A DNA stretch of 64,000 bases from a virus: IMG/VR virus record IMGVR_UViG_3300025770_001492, positions 181,523 through 245,522 of that record; one strand, written 5' to 3'. The notes beneath the pieces are model-generated. The model saw nothing but the letters and a program-made list of their open reading frames with translations, was not told the origin of the DNA and did not search any database. This document shows, piece after piece, positions 25,548 to 36,482 of this stretch (the stretch's first letter is position 1; the number at the start of each line of letters is the position of its first letter). The position numbers were made by a program, and so were the translations under genes.

Positions 25548-26536
25548 GATAATTCCTCAACAGCATCTTCTAGCCTATTGAATACCTCAGTAATTTCTTC
25601 TTGCTTGGTGCTGTTGAAAATATTTGTTTTAGTTTTCAACACTGCCTTGCGTCTAGTAATAGGCTGAGGTATATATGTTTCAGCCGTCAGATTAAATTGA
25701 TATTTTACAACTCTAATGTTTTGATCTCCTGGTTCAACGTCTAAATTGTTAGCTATTGAATCTAGTTTTACCCCCGTTTCCCACGGGACTCCTCGTACTT
25801 TTATATATGCAATTGGACTAAATTTCAAAAGTAATTGCTCTATAATTTGATTCATGTCCTCAATGTATAGGGTCCACGCATACAGGGTGAAGCCAACATC
25901 AATCGGAATCCCCCTTGCAGTCCCAAACACAGTATCTCTCTCATGCTTTTCATTCGTTGTAAATCCAGGCTTTCTGTCTGGTCTGTATCTTCTCATCCAA
26001 TCTAGGGCTTTGTGATATGTGTATCTGTCTTGATTGAATTGCAAATCTGATGAGTATATTGCGAGCATAGGGAGCTTGATTCTGTCTACGACTAGACTGT
26101 TGTCTTTTCTAACATTGTCCTGCATCATTGCTGCAACAGCCCTTTCTTGCGATGCCCAAATGATTGGAACGGGATGAGACTTTCCATCCTCATCGATTAC
26201 GACTATATCTTCAAAGAGTTGCTTGACCGCTTCGTCTGCACCTCTTAGCCCTTTTGCATATCTAACTATTGTGTTTCTATCTGGGTTGTCTAAGTCATTT
26301 ACAATATTCCCGCTTTGCATCGGGTCGCAGTTTGCCGATTCTCCAATGCCGGTTTTCTTGTTGCTTGCATCTTCTAGCCAACTCACATCAGTTCTGTCAT
26401 TGATCGATCTATCGTGTTCATCTGCACAATATTCTGGTGGTACATCATTCAAAATGCTTGCCTGTTTAATTGGCTTCTCATTGCATTCGTTTAATGATTT
26501 TTGATTTTGATTTCCTGAGTTGATTATTTTTGCCAT
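25544..26536 (-). CDS. 15: Proximal tail sheath stabiliser, T4 gp15-like
   Basis: The 330-residue protein has a disordered first 80 residues, then HPVPIIWASQERAVAAM near 120, RIKLPMLAIYSSDL near 150, IPIDVGFTLYAWTLYIEDMN near 210 and QIIEQLLLKFSP near 232. T4 gp15 shows the same order (V-P-I-T-Y-A-S-x-E; a R-I-x-L-x-L segment; P-I-x-M-x-Y-E-L-x-I-F-T-x-Y-x-E-D-M; Q-I-V-E-Q-I-L-P). It caps the sheath/tube at the head end and joins tail to neck. Position directly upstream of the sheath gene agrees. Confidence 0.75.
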   Translation of the reverse strand: MAKIINSGNQNQKSLNECNEKPIKQASILNDVPPEYCADEHDRSINDRTDVSWLEDASNKKTGIGESANCDPMQSGNIVNDLDNPDRNTIVRYAKGLRGADEAVKQLFEDIVVIDEDGKSHPVPIIWASQERAVAAMMQDNVRKDNSLVVDRIKLPMLAIYSSDLQFNQDRYTYHKALDWMRRYRPDRKPGFTTNEKHERDTVFGTARGIPIDVGFTLYAWTLYIEDMNQIIEQLLLKFSPIAYIKVRGVPWETGVKLDSIANNLDVEPGDQNIRVVKYQFNLTAETYIPQPITRRKAVLKTKTNIFNSTKQEEITEVFNRLEDAVEELS

Positions 26537-26577
26537 ACCTGATAACCTTTTAGTTAGTTATGCTTTCATTTACATAA

Positions 26578-27423
26578 ATGAGAATCCAAATGGATAAATT
26601 AGAAATTAAATATAGAACATATTTCAAAGGAGTTCCTCCCAAGAAGATTAAACTCAAGATACCAGGCTGGTCTGGGAGCAAGGAACATGGCGATGGGTCA
26701 AAACCTCAGCCTTGGCACTGTGTTCCATTTGTCGAAGGGTCTACTTATGGTTTGGAATTGATTTATCCATTTGAGACGGAATGTGTAGTTACAAAAAAAG
26801 ATGGAAAAATTAAATTTTTAGGAGACTTTTCCAATGAGTCTCCTTGGAGCGAAAGCGGAGATCCTCCATTTTCATCCTTTGCGCAGGACCACTATGGGTT
26901 CACGTCCTCTTTAAATTTAAAACCTCCCGAAGGGTTCTCAATTAGAATCGAACCACACCCTAGATTTTTCACAGATACTTCTGGCACAGTTCCTATTGCT
27001 GTGCCAGGGCATATACAGAGGTGGTGGCCAAGAATATTTTTTGTAGTTTTTAAATCTCCAAAAGAAGGAGAAAAGCATATATTTAAATGTGGAGAGCCTT
27101 ATGCAAGTTTGTTAGTTGTTCCAAGCAAGATTGATTACGATCTTAAGAAGATGAGCGAAAAAGAAGTTAATTCTATGAATTTGCGTGATAGTAGAATTGT
27201 AAATTCAAAAAAAAGTATTTGCAAACATAATTGGCATGACCATGTTGGAAACAATTTTGATGACAAGTATAAACAGTTGAATAAAATATGCGGCATTCAC
27301 GGGGAAGAACATTTAGACGAATACTTAAGAAGCATCCAGTGCCCTAAAAGAAATACTAAGTTAATAGGAAATTTTGTAAAAGTAAAAAATGAGACACTTC
27401 AAAATAAAAAAAAGAAAAAATAG
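26578..27423 (+). CDS. Hypothetical protein (DUF6065-like)
   Basis: The 281-residue protein has KPQPWHCVPFVEGSTYGLEL near 42, IEPHPRFFTDTSG near 122, RWWPRIFFVVFKSP near 147 and HIFKCGEPYASLLVVP near 163. I associate this arrangement with the DUF6065 family, widespread in phages and of unknown function, but I am not sure. ATG 26590 is an alternative start. The C-terminal 40 residues are basic. A second short frame overlaps its end. Confidence 0.6.
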   Translation: MRIQMDKLEIKYRTYFKGVPPKKIKLKIPGWSGSKEHGDGSKPQPWHCVPFVEGSTYGLELIYPFETECVVTKKDGKIKFLGDFSNESPWSESGDPPFSSFAQDHYGFTSSLNLKPPEGFSIRIEPHPRFFTDTSGTVPIAVPGHIQRWWPRIFFVVFKSPKEGEKHIFKCGEPYASLLVVPSKIDYDLKKMSEKEVNSMNLRDSRIVNSKKSICKHNWHDHVGNNFDDKYKQLNKICGIHGEEHLDEYLRSIQCPKRNTKLIGNFVKVKNETLQNKKKKK

Positions 27424-27541
27424 GAAACCAGTTTTTATATGGGGAAATAGAGGAAGTCTGGCCAATCCAAAATTTCCTAGAATAATTTTTTGGAAGATTA
27501 ACAAGCCAGAATTTTTTGTTGAATTTACATTTAAAAATTAA
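27389..27541 (+). CDS. Short overlapping protein
   Basis: 50 residues starting MRHFKIKKRKNRKPVFIWGN and containing LANPKFPRIIFWKINKPEFF. It starts inside the previous gene in another frame and ends at a TTAA shared with the convergent gene at 27538. The aromatic, strand-like sequence is more protein-like than random, and resembles in style the PRIFFVVF part of the upstream protein. Evidence is otherwise thin. Confidence 0.4.
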   Translation: MRHFKIKKRKNRKPVFIWGNRGSLANPKFPRIIFWKINKPEFFVEFTFKN

Positions 27542-28170
27542 GCAGCTTGTTTCATTGCTTGAGCATATGAAATAATTGTTTCTGCATCCGTGTCTTCGGG
27601 TAAATGTTTCTCTAAGTTCATGACATGCTTTTTAAGACTCTCAATATCTACTACTGAAAACAAACCAAATGCATCTTCCATGTCTTTTGGTCTGCCTGTT
27701 GTGAGTTTCATAATCGCAAGCACAGACGGATCTGCTACTTTAAATTTTACTCCTCCAATGCTTGCCGTTTGAGATGTGTCCATTAAATATTTATTCAAAC
27801 CTGCGTTGCCAACATTTGCGTCTAAAAAGTCAGCATCTAACTCTGGTGCCTGTATTCCTCCAAAATCGTTTCCCGTAAGTGGAGCGTGAATCATGTTGTT
27901 TCTTCCAAGGGCTTCTTTGACTTTTTCTATATTATCTGTTAAAAAATCAACGTCAGTTTTATTTGGTCGATCTATATGATGATGGCTGTATGCCATACCT
28001 CCAATCAATACCCCAGATAGTTGGTTGTCTACTATAAATTGCATTGCACTTTGTGTTTTCTTCAAAGCGTCTGGATTTTGAATTGCCATCTCTTTGTATA
28101 AACTTTTTGAATCAAACAAAAAAGAAGTTGACAAATCTACTTGAGATTCTATAAAATTTCTAAAACTCAT
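27538..28170 (-). CDS. Nucleotidyltransferase-fold protein with capsid-targeting-like start
   Basis: The 210-residue protein begins MSFRNFIESQVDLS, a copy of the shared N-terminal tag. The next domain has LIGGMAYSHHHIDRPNKTDV near 57 followed by D-F-L, the G-G-x-A...R-x-T-x-D-x-D-F pattern of the Pol-beta-like nucleotidyltransferase fold (as in AbiEii-type toxins and antibiotic nucleotidyltransferases), and VADPSVLAIMKLTTGRPKD near 148, a typical AbiEii-like partner segment. If packaged, it could be injected and modify host RNA or protein. That step is inference. Its start overlaps the neck gene by 4 bp. Confidence 0.68.
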   Translation of the reverse strand: MSFRNFIESQVDLSTSFLFDSKSLYKEMAIQNPDALKKTQSAMQFIVDNQLSGVLIGGMAYSHHHIDRPNKTDVDFLTDNIEKVKEALGRNNMIHAPLTGNDFGGIQAPELDADFLDANVGNAGLNKYLMDTSQTASIGGVKFKVADPSVLAIMKLTTGRPKDMEDAFGLFSVVDIESLKKHVMNLEKHLPEDTDAETIISYAQAMKQAA

Positions 28171-28712
28171 TGTCCAAACTCATTTATCTTAAAATCGGGT
28201 TTCTTTTGAGTAACCTTGCCTTCTCCTGTTGTCGTAGATTCTTGGAATCTTTGACATAAGATTTGCAGACGAAGCGAACCCCATAGCTTGTATTCGCCTG
28301 TCATTCTTTGAACGATAACCCAGTCCTCACGCAAGTGGGGGGTATGTAATCTGGACCCTATTTTTGGAGGATGTCCGATCTGTCTGAGTACGGATTTATA
28401 ATTAAATTCAAACATCATCTCGTCGGGAGAGTCAAAACCAAACGCACTCATGTAATTCTGTGAAGGAATGGGTTCATATATCCCGTAAAGTTGTATAGGG
28501 TTGTTAGAGAAAATCTTTCCTCTATCTTCCCAATACAAAGGGTCAACAGTTCCAGACTGGATAAACACTTCATGATAAAGGATGGGAGATCCGCCCATGC
28601 GTATAATTTCCTCGTCCCACATGTTGAAAAGATCATGTTCTGGGTTTTCTGGGTCAAATTGTTGAATGTCTCCAACAGGCTTGTAAGGCGTTCCGTCTTG
28701 ATTTCTTAACAT
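28167..28712 (-). CDS. 14: Neck protein, T4 gp14-like
   Basis: The 181-residue protein starts MLRNQDGTPYKPVGDIQQFD. YWEDRGKIFSNNPIQLYGIYE near 65, FGFDSPDEMMFEFN near 96, and HPPKIGSRLHTPHL near 118 followed by the D-W-V-I-V-Q strand match the order of T4 gp14 (F-G-E-D...; F-G-M-Q-x-x-D-E-V; P-K-E-G-D-L-I-Y-F-P; F-E-I-T-W-V). gp14 forms the neck ring with gp13. I start at 28712 because upstream codons are hydrophobic filler and overlap the divergent gene. Assignment is by pattern, not by strong identity. Confidence 0.6.
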   Translation of the reverse strand: MLRNQDGTPYKPVGDIQQFDPENPEHDLFNMWDEEIIRMGGSPILYHEVFIQSGTVDPLYWEDRGKIFSNNPIQLYGIYEPIPSQNYMSAFGFDSPDEMMFEFNYKSVLRQIGHPPKIGSRLHTPHLREDWVIVQRMTGEYKLWGSLRLQILCQRFQESTTTGEGKVTQKKPDFKINEFGQ

Positions 28713-28728
28713 GAAAGTATATATGATT

Positions 28729-28950
28729 ATGAGTAGCAAAACAGTTCAAAGAAGAAGACACTTGGCAAAAGCTGTGACTTGGAGAATTATAGCCACGTCC
28801 ACAACGTTTGTAGTTAGCTGGATTTTTACCAACGATGTAAAATTTAGTGCAGGAATCGCAACTATAGATTCTTTTCTAAAGTTTTTCTTTTACTACTTTC
28901 ATGAAAGAACTTGGCTTAAGTCCAAGTGGGGCATTATAGAAAGGAAATGA
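28729..28950 (+). CDS. DUF2061 membrane protein
   Basis: The 73-residue protein has RRRHLAKAVTWRIIATSTTF at the start, WIFTNDVKFSAGIATIDSF in the middle and FFFYYFHERTWLK near the end, a close match to the DUF2061 family: two membrane spans and a conserved Y-x-H-E-R-x-W. Function unknown; in bacteria some neighbours concern sulfate/CysQ metabolism. ATG 28729 (MSSKT) is chosen over the upstream 28711 because it gives the family start. The next gene overlaps by 4 bp. Confidence 0.85.
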   Translation: MSSKTVQRRRHLAKAVTWRIIATSTTFVVSWIFTNDVKFSAGIATIDSFLKFFFYYFHERTWLKSKWGIIERK

Positions 28951-29336
28951 TCATGTTGACCCTTGGGTACTTTGCAATAGCTATACTTGCAATTAGTCAT
29001 TGGCTACAGGTCTGGAAAATTCACAAACACAAGGAAGTCAGAGATATATCTGTTTGGACTTATGTGTTTTTGCTTTGTGGATATTTCATACTGGCTACAA
29101 AAGCTTATTTAGACTATTCTCAAGGTAATGGCGACATTCTTTGGTTTTTTAGACAAATGGCCACCATTGCACCTGTTTCAATTGTGATATTCCAGATTCG
29201 GTTCCACAGGAAAGATCGCTGGCATGACGATCTAGACCCATATTGTGCTGGTTGCGGGCAAGAAATGGAACTAGATTGGGAACATTGCCCTTGGTGCTCT
29301 TGTAGCGACAGGCATCGCATCAAGATTAAGTCTTAG
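28947..29336 (+). CDS. PQ-loop-type membrane protein with C-terminal zinc ribbon
   Basis: The 129-residue protein has three membrane segments; WKIHKHKEVRDISVWTYVF near 25 resembles the signature of PQ-loop/SemiSWEET-like proteins (K-x-x-x-x-I-S-x-x-x-Y). The C-terminal tail has CAGCGQEMELDWEHCPWCSC, a zinc ribbon, so the protein joins a membrane part to a cytoplasmic metal site. Translation is coupled to the DUF2061 gene by an ATGA overlap. A transport or membrane-anchoring role is possible; nothing proves it. Confidence 0.6.
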   Translation: MIMLTLGYFAIAILAISHWLQVWKIHKHKEVRDISVWTYVFLLCGYFILATKAYLDYSQGNGDILWFFRQMATIAPVSIVIFQIRFHRKDRWHDDLDPYCAGCGQEMELDWEHCPWCSCSDRHRIKIKS

Positions 29337-29338
29337 GC

Positions 29339-30478
29339 TTACATGTAGCGATAGTCTGGCAACTTATCCGACATGCTCAATGCTTGTGCAATTACTTGGT
29401 GCATGTCATAATACATATAGCTCCCAAGGCGACCCCCAAGAATAATGTTGCTTTCTTTAGCTTGCTTTTTGTATTTTTCATATATTTTAACATTCTTAGA
29501 ATCCCTCACAGGATAATATGGAGTTTTACTTTTGTCATATGTGTCTGGGTATTCATGAGTGATTACACTTTTTTTACTTTCTTTAAATTCGAAATGTTTG
29601 TGTTCAACAATTCTTGTATAAGGGATGTCCTCATCTGTGTAATTCATAACAGAGCACCCTTGAAAGTTTCCGTTCTTTGCAAATTGGTTGTTATTTCCGA
29701 ATTCCGAAACAATTTCATGAGAAAACTTTAAAGATCTGTATTCCAACTCTCCATGTCTATAGTCAAAAAGTTTATCAGGCATTCCTGTGAATATTATTTT
29801 CTTTGCAGCAGAATCTAATTCTTTTCTGTTCTCAAAGTAATCTACATTTGTTTGAATTTCAATTTTTTCATGATCAATCATGTTTTCAAACATGGCAGTA
29901 TATCCATTGGATGGTATGCCTTGATACTTGTCGTTGAAATACCTGTCGTCATAGTTTAAACGAATTGGTAGTCTTTTTATTATGAAACTAGGAAGTTCTG
30001 AAGGTGGTCTTCCCCACTGTTTGGTTGTATATCCCTTTACAAATTTTTCGTATAATTCTTCCCCCACCTGAGAAAGAATCCAATCTTCTAAGTTTGGATT
30101 AGATTTGCTGCAAGGGATTTTAACCTCTTCCAACCGTTCAGCCGCTGCTCCAGGAGTTTGAACTCCCCAAAGCTGATTTAAAGTTAGAAGGTTAATTGGA
30201 AATGAAAAGACTTGTCCATTTGACTTAACTCTTCCGTGATGTTGATATCCGTTAAATTCAGAGAATCTATTTACAAATTTCCAAACCTTATTGTTGTTGG
30301 TGTGGAATATATGAGGGCCATATTTGTGAACATTAATTCCTTCAATGTTTTCAGTGTAGCAATTACCGCCAATATGATTTCTTTTGTCTATTACTAAAGA
30401 TGAATGCCCCCTCTCCGCAGCATTTCTTGCGAACACACTTCCAAATAAACCAGATCCTATAATTAAAAAGTCATACAT
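29339..30478 (-). CDS. glf: UDP-galactopyranose mutase
   Basis: The 379-residue protein has the FAD-binding start LIIGSGLFGSVFARNAAERG, then HIGGNCYTE near 40, KYGPHIFHTNN near 53, YTTKQWGRPPSELP near 150 and LGGRLGSYMYYDMHQVI near 348, all diagnostic of Glf. It converts UDP-galactopyranose to UDP-galactofuranose, used in O-antigen and other surface glycans. Length is normal. Active-site Arg/Tyr residues look intact. In this phage it joins RmlA, epimerase and several glycosyltransferases as part of a sugar-nucleotide set. Confidence 0.95.
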   Translation of the reverse strand: MYDFLIIGSGLFGSVFARNAAERGHSSLVIDKRNHIGGNCYTENIEGINVHKYGPHIFHTNNNKVWKFVNRFSEFNGYQHHGRVKSNGQVFSFPINLLTLNQLWGVQTPGAAAERLEEVKIPCSKSNPNLEDWILSQVGEELYEKFVKGYTTKQWGRPPSELPSFIIKRLPIRLNYDDRYFNDKYQGIPSNGYTAMFENMIDHEKIEIQTNVDYFENRKELDSAAKKIIFTGMPDKLFDYRHGELEYRSLKFSHEIVSEFGNNNQFAKNGNFQGCSVMNYTDEDIPYTRIVEHKHFEFKESKKSVITHEYPDTYDKSKTPYYPVRDSKNVKIYEKYKKQAKESNIILGGRLGSYMYYDMHQVIAQALSMSDKLPDYRYM

Positions 30479-30503
30479 ATTTTTATTTTAGCCAAATTAA
30501 AAA

Positions 30504-30534
30504 AAAAGACAACAGCTTTTGGCTGTTGTCTTTT
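30504..30534. terminator. Bidirectional terminator
   Basis: AAAAGACAACAGC and GCTGTTGTCTTTT form a perfect 13-bp stem with a TTTTG loop, between two minus-strand genes (structural at 30564 and glf at 29339). Confidence 0.85.
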
Positions 30535-30563
30535 GTGTCAATATCCTTTGCAATTTTTCTTAA

Positions 30564-30962
30564 TCAATCTAATGTGATTTTTGATGTGATTGCAATTGTT
30601 CCTCCACCGGAAGGTAGAGTAAACGGTGCTCCTGAAAACTCCTCAAGCCAAAGCAAGTTGTCCGATGTATCAGTTACATAATAACCATACAATGATGCTC
30701 CGGTAGTGAATGCAAATGTCTGCTCTGAATACTCAGCAGTTGTGACTCCGCCAGACTGAACAGTTGTCCAACTTCCCCCTGTCAGAGTGATGGCAGCATA
30801 TCCTGCTGCGGAGGCTTCAGTAATATCAGCAATCGTGACTGAATCAGTAATTGTCAAGTCAGTATTGTTATACAAGTGTAAAACAGGATCAGTTGCTGGA
30901 GTCATGTTTACGATATATTGAAGCAATAGGATTTCACCTTCGTCTGGTGCTACTAGTGGCAT
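30564..30962 (-). CDS. Virion structural protein
   Basis: The 132-residue protein begins MPLVAPDEGEILLLQYIVN and is a beta-rich chain of Thr, Ser, Gly and Asn (LHLYNNTDLTITDSVT, ITLTGGSWTTV, GASLYGYYVTDT) ending TIAITSKITLD. This pattern is common in phage decoration or fibre-associated proteins that begin with the same E-G-E-x-x-L-L phrase. AGG precedes the ATG. Exact place in the virion is unknown. Confidence 0.6.
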   Translation of the reverse strand: MPLVAPDEGEILLLQYIVNMTPATDPVLHLYNNTDLTITDSVTIADITEASAAGYAAITLTGGSWTTVQSGGVTTAEYSEQTFAFTTGASLYGYYVTDTSDNLLWLEEFSGAPFTLPSGGGTIAITSKITLD

Positions 30963-31030
30963 AATTTTTACCTCATTAAAAAAGATTTATACAAAGGTAT
31001 CTAAGCAACAAAAATTATTTTTTTAACACT

Positions 31031-31063
31031 ATAATACTTTGACAAAAATAATACTTTGACAAA
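31031..31063 (+). repeat. Tandem 16-bp repeat, possible operator
   Basis: ATAATACTTTGACAAA occurs at 31031-31046 and again at 31048-31063, perfect copies with a 17-base period, ending 4 bases before the ATG of a helix-turn-helix protein gene. It also contains a TTGACA -35-like hexamer. I infer an autoregulatory operator. Confidence 0.6.
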
Positions 31064-31067
31064 TTAT

Positions 31068-31406
31068 ATGAGAAAATCAAAACCACATCGAGAAGAGCTT
31101 GATAAATATGCCGATGACATAAAAGGAGCGGCGTTGAAATGGGGCGTAAGTGAACGCACCATTAGAAGGTGGCTTCAGAGTTATGGTTCATATCGTCCTC
31201 GAAAAGGTTATGGACCTGGAAAGTTAGATAAATTTGAGGTTGTTAAAATTAGAGATCTAATTAAAACCCATACCCAAACTGAAATAGCAGGCATGTTTGG
31301 GGTATCACAAGCTACCGTTGGAAGAGTGGTGAACAACATTTCCCATTCAACAGACATGAGGCTAAAAGGAAAAGCAGACGTTAAATTTTTCATTAAACCA
31401 ACTTAA
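31068..31406 (+). CDS. Helix-turn-helix DNA-binding protein
   Basis: The 112-residue protein has two DNA-binding helix pairs: GAALKWGVSERTIRRWLQSYG near 25 and HTQTEIAGMFGVSQATVGRV near 71, joined by a Pro/Gly/Arg/Lys linker (YRPRKGYGPGK). This resembles the double HTH of transposase- or resolvase-type DNA-binding regions, but there is no catalytic domain. A tandem repeat immediately upstream may be its own operator. ATG 31068 is preferred over a TTG at 31056. Confidence 0.75.
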   Translation: MRKSKPHREELDKYADDIKGAALKWGVSERTIRRWLQSYGSYRPRKGYGPGKLDKFEVVKIRDLIKTHTQTEIAGMFGVSQATVGRVVNNISHSTDMRLKGKADVKFFIKPT

Positions 31407-31413
31407 ATACATC

Positions 31414-32064
31414 ATGGCAATTAAAAACAAAGACGGAACAGTATACAAGCTTCAAGAACCAAATCCTTTGACTAAAGATCAAGAGTGGGATTTGTTGGAG
31501 TCCGATTTTGTCTTTCACAATTTCGACTGGGCTAGTAAGACGATAGCAAACGACTCATTGTCTTCTGGATTAAATAGTGATTTCAACGTGAAGGATTCAG
31601 TTATATCAGATTTTCCTGAAATAAAAGTTGAACCCAAGCCAGAGGTTGTACTAAAAGAGCCAGAGCCAGAGGTTGTACTAAAAGATCCAGAGCCTCTGAA
31701 TCCTGAGCCGAAGATTGAAAGTAATCCAAAAACAAAAGCTAAATTAAAAAACGTAGTATTAATGCATTGCTCCCCAGCAGAGATCAGAGAAAGACAAGAC
31801 GAATTGTATGGCGATACTTATAAGAGCATACAATATGGTGAGAAATTCACTTTTGAGGCTGTTATTGTAGAAAGGAATGATTTGTATATGAGATTTTGGA
31901 CTAATATTAAACTCTCTGAAGGATCTGTTGTCTTTCCTTCAAAATATAGAGATGGAGTCAAGTTTGGTGAGCACCGTTGGTGGAGGGTGAACCAACTTGT
32001 CGAAAAATCTGGCGGACACCTAACACAAGCGGTAGTGTCTGACTATCATCCTGATTTTACTTAG
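31414..32064 (+). CDS. Hypothetical phage protein with PEPEVVLK repeats
   Basis: The 216-residue protein starts MAIKNKDGTVYKLQEPNPLT, resembling the N-x-D-G-T-x-Y-K start of the neck protein at 28167. The middle (KPEVVLKEPEPEVVLKDPEP) is a proline/glutamate linker with a short tandem repeat; the C-terminal domain has VLMHCSPAEIRERQDELYG and later TFEAVIVERNDLYMRFWT and EHRWWRVNQL. I cannot name the family, but a head-tail junction or virion role is likely. Its TAG stop overlaps the next convergent stop by 4 bp. Confidence 0.6.
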   Translation: MAIKNKDGTVYKLQEPNPLTKDQEWDLLESDFVFHNFDWASKTIANDSLSSGLNSDFNVKDSVISDFPEIKVEPKPEVVLKEPEPEVVLKDPEPLNPEPKIESNPKTKAKLKNVVLMHCSPAEIRERQDELYGDTYKSIQYGEKFTFEAVIVERNDLYMRFWTNIKLSEGSVVFPSKYRDGVKFGEHRWWRVNQLVEKSGGHLTQAVVSDYHPDFT

Positions 32065-32375
32065 TCTGGGAATATTTTAGGCGAGTTATCTTTCTTTTCT
32101 GGAGATATGGGTGAAGTAATATTCACGTCTAGTCCCATTTTCTCGAATTGTTCTTTTTGTTGCTCTAAGGCTGTGCTGAATCCTTTTTCATAAACATCAA
32201 CAATTAACTGCCCAAACGCTTGATAGTCTTTTTCCGACATTATAGTGTCAGACACTCTGGTTATAATGTCTTCATTTCTAGAATATCTTTCCTGAAGCAT
32301 TTCGAACATATATTTTTTAATCCCCCAGCTTAGTGGGTTGCTTAAATTTCTTAACCAGTTTGCTCCAAGTGACAT
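32061..32375 (-). CDS. Hypothetical helical protein
   Basis: 104 residues, MSLGANWLRNLSNPLSWGIK at the start, then helical charged segments (EKDYQAFGQLIVDVYEKGFS) and a Pro/Ser/Lys tail. No recognised family. The ATG overlaps the stop of the preceding gene (TAATG), so it is translated after the two tagged proteins at 32375 and 32545. A virion or chaperone role fits its position. Confidence 0.55.
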   Translation of the reverse strand: MSLGANWLRNLSNPLSWGIKKYMFEMLQERYSRNEDIITRVSDTIMSEKDYQAFGQLIVDVYEKGFSTALEQQKEQFEKMGLDVNITSPISPEKKDNSPKIFPD

Positions 32376-32544
32376 TATTTTTTATTCCTCTTTTTCTTTT
32401 TCTTTTTCTTACCAAATACAAGCTTGCCGCTGCCGCCTAATCCAGAAGTGTCTCCTGGAGCACCCCAGTAATTAAAAGTATCTGTCTTTTTTCTTTTAGG
32501 ATTTGTACCTGCAACTATTTCGCCTTCTATCCACTTTCTAAAGT

Positions 32545-32548
<4 letters not shown>
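32375..32548 (-). CDS. Short tagged protein, GTG start
   Basis: 57 residues beginning MNFRKWIEGEIVAG, a strong copy of the shared N-terminal tag, followed by a Gly/Ser-rich middle and a run of lysines (FGKKKKKKKRNKK). The GTG start overlaps the TGA stop of the 995-residue gene (GTGA), and its stop overlaps the next start (TAATG), so the three are tightly coupled. It looks like a small DNA-neutralising head protein. A short gene with a GTG start like this is easy to overlook. Confidence 0.6.
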
Positions 32549-35532
<2,984 letters not shown>

Positions 35533-35583
35533 TTTGATTCCTTAATTTCATTTTAATTAGGCATTAATCTATATACCAACGTT

Positions 35584-36477
35584 ATGAGTAATTGTAGTAA
35601 TAATACTTTAGTTATTGGTCGTCCAACCAAAAATGCTATGGCGTCAACCCAGTGTTCTTCTGCTTGTTCCGATTTAGGACATGTAGACCCTTTGAATAAG
35701 AACGAATTGGGTCCACGTAAAAATAGGGACAAAGTCAGAGAACAAATTAGGGATTACATCCTCCACATGATGGGTGCGCCTGCTATTAAGCTTGAGTGTG
35801 ACGAGCAAAATGTAGATTTTGCTATAGATCAAGCTTTAAAAATAGTAGAGGATTACGCTCCAAGAGAGTTTTTTAGTTATTATGTGTTTTTAACTACGCC
35901 CGGAAAAAGTGTTTATGAGATGCCGCCTGATGTAGGGTATGTCAGAAATGTATTTTACAAAGAGCAAGGAACATTCGGGTTTCAGGCATCTGATTTAGAC
36001 GGCGCAATACCTATTGAATACTTTTATCCTGGCGGTAGCTACGCATCTATCCAAGGCGGACTAATTGATCCCATCCAGCCAATTTGGGGACGAATGGGAG
36101 AGTGGGTTTTATACAAACAGTACGAACAGATGTACTCAAGAACAAGTTCGAATTTAGGAGGCTGGGAGTGGGTTGGAGGATATAGAAATATTAAACTTTA
36201 CCCAATTCCTTACAAATCCTCGCAAGTTATTGTTCATTACATGGAAAAGTGTAAAGACTGGCAAGAGGTTACTCAAGCAATGCAAGAAGGTGCTTTAACC
36301 TATCTTAAAGAAATAGTAGGCAGAATAAGGTCTAAATATCCAGCACCTCCTGGACCTGGTGGCGGTATGCAATTGGATGGACAGTCTCTCATTCAAGAGG
36401 CAAGAGAAGATCGCCAAAAATGGTTTGAAGATTTAATTTACAAATTTGGAGACATACTCCCAATTAATTTGGATTGA
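35584..36477 (+). CDS. 13: Neck/head-completion protein, T4 gp13-like
   Basis: The 297-residue protein has a polar start, then REQIRDYILHMMGAPAIKLE near 55, DEQNVDFAIDQALKIVEDYA near 78, PREFFSYYVFLTTPGKSVY near 100 and GYVRNVFYKEQGTFG near 125, ending FEDLIYKFGDILPINLD. The pattern L-G-x-P-x-x-x-x-E-x-x-D-x-x-x-x-x-A-I-x-x-A followed by a Y-x-M-P-x-x-V strand is that of T4 gp13-type neck proteins. It likely forms the ring sealing the filled head. Identity is not strong, so confidence is moderate. Confidence 0.55.
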   Translation: MSNCSNNTLVIGRPTKNAMASTQCSSACSDLGHVDPLNKNELGPRKNRDKVREQIRDYILHMMGAPAIKLECDEQNVDFAIDQALKIVEDYAPREFFSYYVFLTTPGKSVYEMPPDVGYVRNVFYKEQGTFGFQASDLDGAIPIEYFYPGGSYASIQGGLIDPIQPIWGRMGEWVLYKQYEQMYSRTSSNLGGWEWVGGYRNIKLYPIPYKSSQVIVHYMEKCKDWQEVTQAMQEGALTYLKEIVGRIRSKYPAPPGPGGGMQLDGQSLIQEAREDRQKWFEDLIYKFGDILPINLD

Positions 36478-36482
36478 TAAAT

